From Meconema thalassinum (Eukaryota; Arthropoda; Insecta; Orthoptera; Tettigoniidae): a DNA stretch of 64,000 nucleotides. Positions 1-10,299 of the stretch are shown here, piece by piece; positions within the stretch are counted from its first letter, which is position 1; each line of letters starts with the position of its first letter. Where the stretch lies: the NCBI GenBank assembly GCA_946902985.2, contig OX336393.1, positions 131,158,533-131,222,532 of the forward strand, given 5' to 3'. Below the pieces are notes generated by a model. The model saw nothing but the letters and a program-made list of their open reading frames with translations. It ran no database searches and was not told the DNA's origin. The position numbers were made by a program, and so were the translations under genes.

Positions 1-458
1 ATAATGGTATTACGGTTCGCCTGCGCGTTACAATGACAAGAAAAGTAGATAGAAACACGGACGAAAATCATAAACAAAAGACTTTCGCCCTTTGACGCCG
101 AAGTCTGCCATTCTCCTTATACCCATCATGAAAGTGACGTATTAAAATAACAAAGAAGCGATATAATGTGTCCATTATTTATAGAATATAAATTCTCTAC
201 TGGCCGAATTCGCAAAAATACATATTTTTACAATAAATATTAAGTTACACAGAGTATGTAGGCCTATTTCTTCTTGTATTATTTTCTTTCTTGAGCTCGT
301 AAATTTGTACTTGACTCTGCCTCGGTCAAAATTGGTTCAATAATAGGCAGGTCAAGGAGACGCCATATGAATACTAGCTTCCTTGGTTAACATAAGCAAA
401 TTATGATTGGCTAACCTACGCAGAAAAAGGACAACATTAATCACAGAAAATAAGAAGG
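1..458 (-). other. Gypsy-A copy 1, untranslated internal 3' region (partial)
   Basis: Non-coding tail of the internal region downstream of pol; it matches 13398-13855 of the plus-strand copy closely. No ORF or env remnant is visible. Confidence 0.85.
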
Positions 459-3400
459 TTACACAATAAATGGTTTCAATTGAGATATGTGAGCTCTGGA
501 TACGTCGGTGGGATTCTCCTTGGAGATCAATTCAACAGTGACAGGTGTTAAAAATCTAGTTATAGTTTTGGGCGTGCTCCAGCGAAGCATTAACTTAGCT
601 GACTCCTTATTCTTGGCCGAACTCTGTGGGTGCAGGCGCACTAGCACGTCGTCATTCACCTGAAAACAAACAGGTTGCCTACCCTTGTTATAGCGAGACG
701 CCACGCGATCTCGTGCCCTTTTCAGATGCCGTACAGCAACTTCCCATTTTTCTTTGACTGAGGTACGGCGGGATGGCGCAGCCAGATAATCTATTTTCCA
801 CTGAAGCTGAAGTGGATCAACAATACGCCTTCCTAAAAACAATTCCGAAGGGGTAGAATTCGTCGATTCATGAAGAGCAGTGTTAAATCCTAAGGAGAAA
901 AACTGAAGATTTGCGTCCCAACGTGACTGATCAGCGTTGTGGAACGCACTCAAGCAAGCCTTCAAGTTACGATGAAACCTTTCAACGTGATTTGGCTGAG
1001 GGTGGTAGGGTGCCAAAAAAACATGATCAATTCCCCAAGAAAAACACATTGATCTAAAAGACTTGGACCGGAAAACGCTCGCGTTATCGGACACTAAAAA
1101 CTTTGGAGGACCAAAAACACCAAAAATATGATTGGTCAAAAGCCTAACAGTGGTACGTGTCGTGATTTCCCTGACAGGAAATAACCATACAAATTTTGAA
1201 AATCCATCAACGACAGTAAGTATAGCTTGATGACCAGAAGATGACCTAACTAGGGGACCAAAATAATCTATAAACAGGCGCTCATTAGGATATGACATCG
1301 TGTCAGCGTGGTGAAGTCCAATGCGAGAATTCTTTGCTGGCTTAGAACGTTGACACGTAACACATTTTCGGACGAAAGCAAAAGCATCCGCTTTCAAATG
1401 AGGCCAGAAGAATTCATGAGAGATTTTATGGAAAGTCTTCGTCATACCTAAATGTAATCCAAAACAGGATTCATGGAAATACGCCAAGAGCATACTTCGT
1501 ATATTCTCTTTCACGAAAATCCTACATTTCGAAGATCGAGGAGCGGTATGCACTATAACATCATTGCGCAATGAAAACTCAGATACACCAGGATCTTTCC
1601 CGAGAATTTTTTCACGCAATGTGACACAAAATGGGTCATCTGCTTGGTACGTACGGATGTCAGTAAATGACCATGGAATGTGTTGGAGAAGATTCACTGG
1701 CTCGGGGATCTCAACAATGGGAGGAGGTTCCTCAAACATGCGTGACAAACAATCCGCTACAACATTTTCACTGCCTCTGACGTGAATGATGTCAAAGCTG
1801 AAAGAGGATAGACGAAGAATCCAACGATTTATACGTCCCAATTTTTTGACATGCGAGCGCATCCAGGACAGAGCTTCATTGTCGGTATACACTATGAAAT
1901 GCCGATGTTCTAGAAAAGATCTGAAACGTTCACAGCCGAATACGACAGCCAGACTTTCTTTCTCGAAAGTGGAATACCGGCGTTCGCAATCATTAAGCAT
2001 CCGTCTGGCAAAAGCGATGGGTGCCAAATTACCATTCACCTGCTGACTAAGCACACAAGAAACTGCGACATCACTCGCATCACAATGTAACATAAAATCT
2101 TTCCCAAAATCCGGAGTTCGAAGGACGGGAGCAGAAGAAAGACATTCTTTCAATTTCTCAAAGGCGAGACACTGGTCGGGGCCCCACACGAATCGTACTT
2201 TCTTCTTCTTCAAATAATTCAGGGGCGCTGAAATGTCCGAAAAGCCCTTAATGAACCTACTGTAAAAGCCTGCCATTCCCAAAAAAACGTCGGACTGCTT
2301 TCACATTCGTGGGAGTAGGGAACTCTTGGATACATTGCACACGCTCAGGGTTCACTTCTATGCCCACATCCGAAAGAATGTGACCTAAAAATTTGATTTG
2401 CTTCGAAGCCAAAGAGATTTTGTCCGGGTTAACAGTGAGTCCGGCTCTGCGAAGACGACATAGGACTTCACGTAAATGGATCAGGTGATCCTCAAAAGAC
2501 TGACTGTAAATCACGAGGTCATCTAGATAGTTAAACACAGATGAATACTTTAAATCTCCAAATAACTCGTCCAAAACCCTATTCAAAACTTGTCCGCCGA
2601 TAGAAATGCTCATGGGTAACTTATTGAACTCAAAAAGGCCGAACGGAGTGGAGAACGCAGTTACCTTACGGCTCTCGGGATCGAGAGGAATTTGATAATA
2701 TGCACAATTCAAATCTAGGACAGAATAGTACTTCGCCCCGTGAAAATGCTGAAAAGCGCTCTCCAGAGTTGGAAGGGGAAAGTTGTCAAACACCACCTTA
2801 GAATTGAGTCGACGATAATCAACTACTAAACGAAAAGTACCCTCTTTCTTAGGCTCCAGGAATGCTGGACTACCATAAGAAGACTTAGAAGGGCTCACAA
2901 GACCGCGTGCCTTAAGATCATGAATATATTCTCTCATGGCAATGAGTTTGGATGGAGAGCAAGAAAATGGCGCCGACGTAACTGGAACCTCATCAGTCAA
3001 ATCAATATGACACTCGTAGCCGATAGCGGAACCCAGTTCCGACGTGAGAACATCTGGAAATTCATTCACCAAATCAGATAAAGCGTCACGGTGACTCGTG
3101 AATAAAGTAGGAGGGATTAGAACAGCAGAGATACCAGAAAAATTACAAGGAACACTCGCTTCACAAGTATTAAAATGAAACCGCTCCTTGGATTTAAACA
3201 AAAAACTGAAGGAATGATCCGAAAAATCAAGCCTCAACCCTGCTTTGTGCATAAAATCAGAACCTAAGATCATAGGCGTAGATAAGTCATCCACCACATG
3301 GAAGTTCCAATCCCAAGAATAACCACATATCTTAATATGACATGTTACAACGCTAGAAACAGAAATAGATGACTTCACCGCAGAATAAAATTTAAAACCC

Positions 3401-3558
3401 CCATCTTGTGGACAAATCTGAGTAACAGGAAGCTGTTCCGCGATGGAGCGCTGAATAAATGAACGTGAAGCACCAGAATCCAGTAAAGCGGGTATCGACA
3501 ATTTCTTAACACTTACAGGGACCCAAGGACAGAAGTTTCCAGTCGTGGAAATGTTCAT
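459..3558 (-). pseudogene. pol: Gypsy-A copy 1 pol (protease, RT, RNase H, integrase), frameshifted
   Basis: Encodes the retrotransposon polyprotein. The first segment (3558 to ~2281) begins 61 bp after the gag stop, shows the aspartic protease motif LDSGAS and the RT motif YLDD. The second segment (2282 to 459) holds the RNase H start (LHCDASD), the integrase zinc-binding His/Cys region ending CVTCQRSK, and the integrase core with D (FIDYFGPL), D (VSDNASVF) and E (HPQPNHVERF). The two segments are in different frames because the A run at 2281-2287 (minus-strand T7) has one base more than the T6 in the other copy. A few substitutions (for example PMSISIGG against PMGISIGG near the RT palm) also distinguish it. 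A single frameshift between RT and RNase H makes it non-functional as one polyprotein. Confidence 0.93.
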
Positions 3559-3596
3559 TTCCCGGCGAACTTCATTGCATGGTCACTCCGGCGGGT

Positions 3597-4619
3597 CTAA
3601 ACCGGGGACCCATGCTCGTTTCCCTGACGCGAAGCACATCTAGGACAGGCTATGTGCGTCACGTCACGAAGACCGCATGTGTGACAAAACACACGAGAGG
3701 GCGCACGGCAGGAATTAAAATGATGCCCCAAACGATCACAATTCCAACATTTTATACGGTTATACATGTTCGGGTTTCGAGGTAACTGTTGATCCTGAGG
3801 AGCGGGATTCGCAGAAGAAGTAGCATTGGGAATACTCCCGACAATATGCGAGTGGGGACGGTTAACTGCCCGGTCCTCCTGACGAGATATTGAAGATGGG
3901 TGCGCAGTCCTCTGAATCTGGGATTGCGCGCATGCAGTCTCTGGAAACAAACTGTCAGAGGGGAGGGGTGGGGGTACATATGACTTGCGCAGGCGCCGAT
4001 TGAACTCGCATTCACGTCCTTGATCAACAATGTCAGCCACACTATACACACTGGACCGGCGTATGAAAGACTTGTACTCAGGTGCTAGATTTCTATACAC
4101 AATATCAACAGTTTCAATAAGGGGAAGGGGCTGCGACAACCTACTTATTAAAGTCATTAGCCCAGTAACAAAATCGTCTACAGGCTCTTCCAAACCCTGG
4201 GTACGGCGATGAATTTCAGCCTTCAAGTCATGTTCAAAATCATAAGTCGTAAACCGCTCCTTTATTGACTTACAGAAATCAACCCACGAGATGAAAGATC
4301 TGTTGGTAAGTCGATACCATTTTAAAGCTAAACCACTCAACAATAACGGTAGGCAGACAACAATGTCGTCTGGTTCGAGGTCATAACAATGGCAGAGTTC
4401 ACTGACCCTGTCTAAGAACTCAAATACAGACGAAACTCCCAGTTCACCAGAAAATGAAATTCCCCACTTGGACACTATATTGGCTACGCCTCCCTTGCGA
4501 TGGCCTTTCACCTCAGTCAATGGATTAGTGTCTTTCCCACAGACACTTTCAAACGATAGCAGATCATCGTCAGACTGGATGAGCTCCTTCTTCACGTTAC
4601 AACCTGGGAGAGAATACAT
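3597..4619 (-). CDS. gag: Gypsy-A copy 1 Gag
   Basis: 340 codons, intact, structural Gag of the element. A capsid-type retrotransposon gag domain lies around residues 75-195 (WYRLTNRSFISWVDF and following helices). The C-terminus has a CCHC zinc knuckle, C291-X2-C-X4-H-X4-C304, followed by a second Cys/His cluster (CHTCGL...CPRC), the nucleocapsid part that binds RNA. The protein appears identical to the Gag of the plus-strand copy at 9239. The start ATG follows a ~350-bp leader after the primer-binding site. The gag stop lies upstream of the first open codon of the pol frame, so there is no gag-pol overlap. Confidence 0.93.
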   Translation of the reverse strand: MYSLPGCNVKKELIQSDDDLLSFESVCGKDTNPLTEVKGHRKGGVANIVSKWGISFSGELGVSSVFEFLDRVSELCHCYDLEPDDIVVCLPLLLSGLALKWYRLTNRSFISWVDFCKSIKERFTTYDFEHDLKAEIHRRTQGLEEPVDDFVTGLMTLISRLSQPLPLIETVDIVYRNLAPEYKSFIRRSSVYSVADIVDQGRECEFNRRLRKSYVPPPLPSDSLFPETACAQSQIQRTAHPSSISRQEDRAVNRPHSHIVGSIPNATSSANPAPQDQQLPRNPNMYNRIKCWNCDRLGHHFNSCRAPSRVFCHTCGLRDVTHIACPRCASRQGNEHGSPV

Positions 4620-4969
4620 GGCTAAACTACAGAAGTACTGCTAGCTACAATTCAAAACAATAACTACAAATGTCTTGCCTCCGTCCTGCGCCTGAAATGA
4701 GTTCGAAACAAGAAGTAGGGTTGTTTAGTACATTACCAATGCTGGGGTTCGTTGATAGGGTCCAACTCATTGCACTCTCCTTACAGTTTGTTATTTTTAT
4801 GGTCCATACTCCTTGGAAGTTCACATTGACTCTTAATATTTGTTTGCATAGTATGCAATAAGGAACATGAAACAGAATAAAAACAACATTGAAAAATATG
4901 CAGCGAAATATTAAAATCCAATGGATATGGCTAAGCGACCAGGAGACTTAACCACGCTCTGCTACCATC
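4620..4969 (-). other. Gypsy-A copy 1 leader with primer-binding site
   Basis: Untranslated leader between 5' LTR and gag. Two bases (4968-4969) separate the LTR from a primer-binding site at 4956-4967, which reads TGGTAGCAGAGC on the minus strand. That is complementary to the 3' end of insect initiator tRNA-Met (ending GCTCTGCTACCA), known from its published sequence. The rest of the leader shows no ORF that I would call. Confidence 0.85.
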
Positions 4970-5207
4970 TGCACCGCCCTATTAAAATAAACATATTCTT
5001 GGCGTGCCTCCTAGCTGCATCACTGGAACCAACTAGAAAAGAAAGGAGTATGCAGTGGAAATGGATGTTAATTTCTGACCTGTGCTGGGCCCGTACTTGC
5101 AGGCCAGATGTGCCGAGCGACTCCAGACTCCGTGAAGGTGGTCCCACGACGAGTGGTAGGAATACCCTCCTGGTGCTAGACAGCTAGAATAAGTTAGGCC
5201 TAGGTTT

Positions 5208-5244
<37 letters not shown>

Positions 5245-6487
5245 AGCCCGATCGCCAAACACTACTAAATGAGACACATGGGTAAAGAAATGGAAATTTA
5301 ATGAATTGAAACCGAACACACAAAGAAACCCGGCCAGAATAACACACACAAAAAAGAATACCCTTCACCTAGGGGTCAAATAAAGTCACTTTCAAACGGG
5401 GAAGATAAATATAAATAACAATAAATAACTTACGATAGTAAATAACGTTAACAAATTAAATTCATACCTGTGCTCACTTCGGTGAAAACGATGTAAAAAG
5501 GGAGGAAGTAAAAGATCAAGAGGCAATCGAGCCGGTCGCTGGTCAACAACAATCACTTCTCTGCCTAAAGATGGATGGTTGTCATGACGACCACAAATAA
5601 CAAGCATAGCAAAGATAAAACAAGAGGCTGTGTGCGTGTCGCAGAGGCTGTGGCGAGCAATGGGGATGCGATCGAGCTGGCAGTCCCCAGAGAAAAGAAA
5701 TGCAAAAACCAAAGATACTACAAGGAGAAACAAATGACGTCAAGTGTCCGTGAAATATATCATGATACATACACGCAATCAAACACACAAAATGCCAGCC
5801 GTCGATGCAGTAATAAAACACAAAGCAACTCGTGCTTGTAGGTAGTCTAGCAAAACATGCTAAACATATATGGTCCCCAACTTACGTTCCGAGTTCGAGC
5901 TGAATACGGTAAGGCCTACTTAAAGTTACCGCCGTGATTCAGTTGCACGAAGCATGGAATGAAGGGAATACATAAGGGCTAAAATATATGGTGTCATGCC
6001 TCGTGTTGGGAGAATGGTCGAAACGCCAACGTCCACAAACAACGGGAGACCCATTCGAAGATATGCCCAAATCAAAACAACTTCAATGCACCTGGCAGCA
6101 AGAAAAACATACACTCACAAAATCACTCCCAGATATATTTCACGGCACAAATAAAAGGTTAAACGAAGATTCAAACAAAATAAAACAGGAGACCGCCATT
6201 TCGATTGGTTCCACAGCAAATCCAAGCACACGACGAAGATCAAAAAGAAAGGTTAAATTTAGGAAATGAGCATAGTGGACACAAGGTTAGATGTATTACT
6301 TACATGAGTAAATGGAAGGCTTCGGCATAATAACAATGTTAAATAAAAAGGAAAAACATTACATTTTAAATAATAAGGCGGAGAGCCTCAAGGCACGTCC
6401 GGACAGAACGTATCTCACATGGCGACTGAGTCTACCGGGACGACCGCCAAAGAAAATAAAGAAATGAGAGATGTTAAACAAGGCTCA
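4970..6487 (-). repeat. Gypsy-A copy 1 5' LTR
   Basis: 1518-bp LTR starting TGAGCC (minus strand at 6487) and ending TGCA (4973-4970), giving canonical TG...CA ends. It matches the two LTRs of the plus-strand copy with scattered substitutions. It contains a (GA)n tract at 5211-5239 that is about twice as long as in the other two LTRs. Short ORFs inside it occur on both strands in all copies and are not supported as genes. The flanking base pair run at 6488 (CTCC) is the likely target duplication, but its partner is outside the window. Confidence 0.93.
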
Positions 6488-6901
6488 CTCCTGAACCCAA
6501 ATGGAAACCACGGCGAGGAAGAAGAAGACTGGGCGGAACAGAGAAACGGCCTCAAACAAAGAAGTGCACTGTCACCGTTACTTTTCATTGTGGTGATGGA
6601 TGACATAATGACCCGAGCGGCACAAGTAATTGGGGAAGGAAAGATGAAAGCAATGGTGTTTGCGGATGATTTGATGATTGTGGAAACAAGGAGGAGGAGG
6701 TACAGGAACAGTTGGACGTGTGGGAAGGAATAATACTAGGATATGGGATGCAATTTAGCATAAATAAGAGTGAGATGGTGATCACAACAAGGAAGAAGGA
6801 AAGGACCACAACGGGAATAACAATTGGTGGGGAACAGCTGAAGAAAGTGGAGAGTTTCAAGTATCTGGGAAGCCTGATACAAGAGAATGGAAGAATGGTC
6901 T
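6488..6901 (+). pseudogene. Non-LTR retrotransposon fragment, internally deleted RT
   Basis: Coding debris of a LINE RT. It begins with LLNPNGNHGEEEE (also seen at 15947), then jumps straight to the RT block GLKQRSALSPLLF, the catalytic FADDLM and the downstream KYLGSLIQENGRM. The N-terminal half of the RT (present at 16089-16620) is deleted. A frameshift lies near 6710 and the fragment ends abruptly at about 6901 against Helitron-like sequence. The LINE clade is not certain; the linker and FADD block look RTE/CR1-like. Confidence 0.8.
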
Positions 6902-6929
6902 TTACTGTTGTGAGGGTAAAATTGATCTG

Positions 6930-7378
6930 CTGGAATATAAAATATTTGCCAAGCTGCAACAATGTAATGATATTAATTTAAAAGTCATTGAACTTATATC
7001 CAGTAGTTCAAACACATACATCAGAGTTAACAGATTGGATACTGAAGATGAAAGCCAGCTACTTCATTTCCCTATTATTGGATGTTTCAATTCCTTGGAA
7101 TTAAGTGATTCGCCTCCACATACTCCGAACGTTTGAGCCATAGTTATGCTCCTTAGAAATCTGAACGTTTCCCAAGGACTCATATATGGTAATATATTAA
7201 TTGTAAGAAATATGTAAGAAATTGCTTGGATTCGGATATAATAGGTGCAGTAATATTAGGCAGAGAGCTCAAATCCTACGACTTGATTTAACACCTTCCG
7301 ATAAAACACTTGCAGGTACAGTACATTTTCTTTTAATAGGCAACAATGTCCTATTCGCTCGGCCTACTTTATCACAAT
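6930..7378 (+). pseudogene. Helitron helicase C-terminal region, part 1 (interrupted)
   Basis: Degenerate Helitron Rep/Hel (PIF1-type helicase) coding sequence. Recognisable pieces are LDTEDESQLLHFPI, then SPPHTPNV, then VMLLRNLNVSQGLIYG, which match the conserved PPH-L-LK / MLLRNLN-GL-NGTRL block near the end of Helitron helicases. The last codons encode SAYFIT just before the Gypsy-A LTR. The remaining part of the motif continues at 15715 after the 8.3-kb insertion. Internal stops and frameshifts show that it was already decaying. In Helitrons this enzyme unwinds DNA during rolling-circle transposition. Confidence 0.8.
7375..7378. repeat. Target-site duplication CAAT (left copy) of Gypsy-A copy 2
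   Basis: CAAT immediately precedes the TG of the 5' LTR at 7379 and recurs directly after the CA of the 3' LTR (15715-15718). The 4-bp size is typical for Ty3/Gypsy integrases. Confidence 0.85.
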
Positions 7379-8887
7379 TGAGCCATGTTTAACATCTCTC
7401 ATTTCTTTATTTTCTTTGGCGGCCGTCCCGGTAGACTCAGACGCCATGTGAGATGCTTTCTGTCCGGACGTGCCTTGAGGCTCTCCGCCTTATTATTTCA
7501 AATGTAATGTTTTTCCTTTTTATTTAACATTGTTATTATGCCGAAGCCTTCCATTTACTCATGTAAGTAATACATCTAACCTTGTGTCCACTATGCTCAT
7601 TTCCTAAATTTAACCTTTCTTTTTGATCTTCGTCGTGTGCTTGGATTTGCTGTGGAACCAATCGAAATGGCGGTCTCCTGTTTTATTTTGTTTGAATCTT
7701 CGTTTAACCTTTTATTTGTGCCGTGAAATATATCTGGGAGTGATTTTGTGAGTGTATGTTTTTCTTGCTGCCAGGTGCATTGAAGTTGTTTTGATTTGGG
7801 CATATCTTCAAATGGGTCTCCCGTTGTTTGTGGACGTTGGCGTTTCGACCATTCTCCCAACACGAGGCATGACACCATATATATTTTAGCCCTTATGTAT
7901 TCCCTTCATTCCATGCTTCGTGCAACTGAATCACGCCGGTAACTTTAAGTAGGCCTTACCGTATTCAGCTCGAACTCGGAACGTAAGATGGGGACCATAT
8001 AGGTTTAGCATGTTTTGCTAGACTACCTACAAGCACGAGTTGCTTTGTGTTTTATTACTGCATCGTCGGCTAGCATTTTGTGTGTTTGATTGCGTGTATG
8101 TATCATGATATATTTCACGGACACCTGACGTCATTTGTTTCTCCTTGTAGTATCTTTGGTTTTTGCACTTCTTTTCTCTGGGGACTGCCAGCTCGATCGC
8201 ATCCCCATTGCTCGCCACAGCCTCTGCGACACGCACACAGCCTCTTGTTTTATCTATGCTATGCTTGTTATTTGTGGTCGTCATGACAACCATCCATCTC
8301 TAGGCAGAGAAGTGATTGTTGTTGACCAGCGACCGGCTCGATTGCCTCTTGATCTTTTACTTCCTCCCTTTTTACATCGTTTTCACCGAAGTGAGCACAG
8401 GTATGAATTTAATTTGTTAACGTTATTTACTATCGTAAGTTATTTATTGTTATTTATATTTATCTTCCCCGTTTGAAAGTGACTTTATTTGACCCCTAGG
8501 TGAAGGGTATTCTTTTTTTGTGTGTGTTATTCTGGCCGGGTTTCTTTGTGTGTTCGGTTTCAATTCATTAAATTTCCATTTCTTTACCCATGTGTCTCAT
8601 TTAGTAGTGTTTGGCGATCGGGCTGCTCGCTCTCTCTCTCTCTCTCTTCAAACCTAGGCCTAACTTATTCTAGCTGTCTAGCACCAGGAGGGTATTCCTA
8701 CCACTCGTCGTGGGACCACCTTCACGGAGTCTGGAGTCTCTCGGCACATCTGGCCTGCAAGTACGGGCCCAGCACAGGTCAGAAATTAACATCCATTTCC
8801 ACTGCGTACTCCTTTCTTTTCTAGTTGGTTCCAGTGATGCAGCTAGGAGGCACGCCAAGAATATGTTTATTTTAGTAGGGCGGTGCA
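7379..8887 (+). repeat. Gypsy-A copy 2 5' LTR
   Basis: 1509 bp, TGAGCC...GGTGCA. Contains a (TC)8 tract at 8631-8646. Matches the 3' LTR at 14209-15714 almost base for base, with differences such as ACATCTAAC/ATATCTAAC near 7570 and GGCTAGC/GGCTGGC near 8070. Confidence 0.95.
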
Positions 8888-9238
8888 GATGGTAACAGTT
8901 GCGAGGTTAAGTCTCCTGGTCGCTTAGCCATATCCATTGGATTTTAATATTTCGCTGCATATTTTTCAATGTTTTTTTTATTCTGTTTCATGTTCCCTAT
9001 TGCATACTATGCAAACAAATATTGAGAGTCAATGTGAACATCCAAGGAGTATGGACCATAAAAATAACAAACTGTAAGGAGAGTGCAATGAGTTGGACCC
9101 TATCAACGAACCCCAGCATTGGTAATGTACTAAACAACCCTACTTCTTGTTTCGAACTCATTTCAGGCGCAGGACGGAGGCAAGACATTTGTAGTTATTG
9201 TTTTGAATTGTAGCTAGCAGTACTTCTGTAGTTTAGCC
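8888..9238 (+). other. Gypsy-A copy 2 leader with altered primer-binding site
   Basis: Leader of 351 bp between LTR and gag. The primer-binding site starts at 8890 and reads TGGTAACAGTTGCGAGG. It differs at several positions from the initiator-Met-type site of copy 1, while the bases on both sides are identical between copies. I cannot name a tRNA that matches it. Confidence 0.75.
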
Positions 9239-10261
9239 ATGTATTCTCTCCCAGGTTGTAACGTGAAGAAGGAGCTCATCCAGTCTGACGATGATCTGCT
9301 ATCGTTTGAAAGTGTCTGTGGGAAAGACACTAATCCATTGACTGAGGTGAAAGGCCATCGCAAGGGAGGCGTAGCCAATATAGTGTCCAAGTGGGGAATT
9401 TCATTTTCTGGTGAACTGGGAGTTTCGTCTGTATTTGAGTTCTTAGACAGGGTCAGTGAACTCTGCCATTGTTATGACCTCGAACCAGACGACATTGTTG
9501 TCTGCCTACCGTTATTGTTGAGTGGTTTAGCTTTAAAATGGTATCGACTTACCAACAGATCTTTCATCTCGTGGGTTGATTTCTGTAAGTCAATAAAGGA
9601 GCGGTTTACGACTTATGATTTTGAACATGACTTGAAGGCTGAAATTCATCGCCGTACCCAGGGTTTGGAAGAGCCTGTAGACGATTTTGTTACTGGGCTA
9701 ATGACTTTAATAAGTAGGTTGTCGCAGCCCCTTCCCCTTATTGAAACTGTTGATATTGTGTATAGAAATCTAGCACCTGAGTACAAGTCTTTCATACGCC
9801 GGTCCAGTGTGTATAGTGTGGCTGACATTGTTGATCAAGGACGTGAATGCGAGTTCAATCGGCGCCTGCGCAAGTCATATGTACCCCCACCCCTCCCCTC
9901 TGACAGTTTGTTTCCAGAGACTGCATGCGCGCAATCCCAGATTCAGAGGACTGCGCACCCATCTTCAATATCTCGTCAGGAGGACCGGGCAGTTAACCGT
10001 CCCCACTCGCATATTGTCGGGAGTATTCCCAATGCTACTTCTTCTGCGAATCCCGCTCCTCAGGATCAACAGTTACCTCGAAACCCGAACATGTATAACC
10101 GTATAAAATGTTGGAATTGTGATCGTTTGGGGCATCATTTTAATTCCTGCCGTGCGCCCTCTCGTGTGTTTTGTCACACATGTGGTCTTCGTGACGTGAC
10201 GCACATAGCCTGTCCTAGATGTGCTTCGCGTCAGGGAAACGAGCATGGGTCCCCGGTTTAG
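9239..10261 (+). CDS. gag: Gypsy-A copy 2 Gag
   Basis: 340 codons, intact, same protein as at 3597-4619. Capsid-like helices around residues 75-195 and a CCHC zinc knuckle (C291, C294, H299, C304) followed by a second Cys cluster near the C-terminus. It forms the element's particle and packages its RNA. The stop TAG is at 10259-10261. The pol frame (one base back) first opens at 10276, after a TGA at 10273, so ribosomal frameshifting at an overlap is not possible; the pol ATG is 38 nt downstream of the stop. Confidence 0.94.
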   Translation: MYSLPGCNVKKELIQSDDDLLSFESVCGKDTNPLTEVKGHRKGGVANIVSKWGISFSGELGVSSVFEFLDRVSELCHCYDLEPDDIVVCLPLLLSGLALKWYRLTNRSFISWVDFCKSIKERFTTYDFEHDLKAEIHRRTQGLEEPVDDFVTGLMTLISRLSQPLPLIETVDIVYRNLAPEYKSFIRRSSVYSVADIVDQGRECEFNRRLRKSYVPPPLPSDSLFPETACAQSQIQRTAHPSSISRQEDRAVNRPHSHIVGSIPNATSSANPAPQDQQLPRNPNMYNRIKCWNCDRLGHHFNSCRAPSRVFCHTCGLRDVTHIACPRCASRQGNEHGSPV

Positions 10262-10299
10262 ACCCGCCGGAGTGACCATGCAATGAAGTTCGCCGGGAA

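Larger units (their letters stand above)
1..6487 (-). mobile_element. Ty3/Gypsy LTR retrotransposon, Gypsy-A copy 1 (3' end outside window)
   Basis: Minus-strand element running from its 5' LTR (right) through leader, gag and pol towards a 3' end that lies beyond base 1. Base 1 matches base 13855 of the complete plus-strand copy, so about 350 bp of internal sequence and the 3' LTR are missing here. Gene order gag, protease-RT-RNaseH-integrase is Ty3/Gypsy; no env-like ORF is present. It sits in a LINE fragment: the base after the LTR (6488) resumes LINE coding sequence that is also seen uninterrupted near 15947. The pol frame carries one single-base indel, so this copy looks defective but young. 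Confidence 0.95.

Noticed and set aside
5392..5733. ORFs of 88-113 codons inside Gypsy-A LTRs, on both strands, repeated in all three LTRs
   Set aside because: They overlap each other in opposite directions, show no domain, and their repetition is explained by LTR identity.
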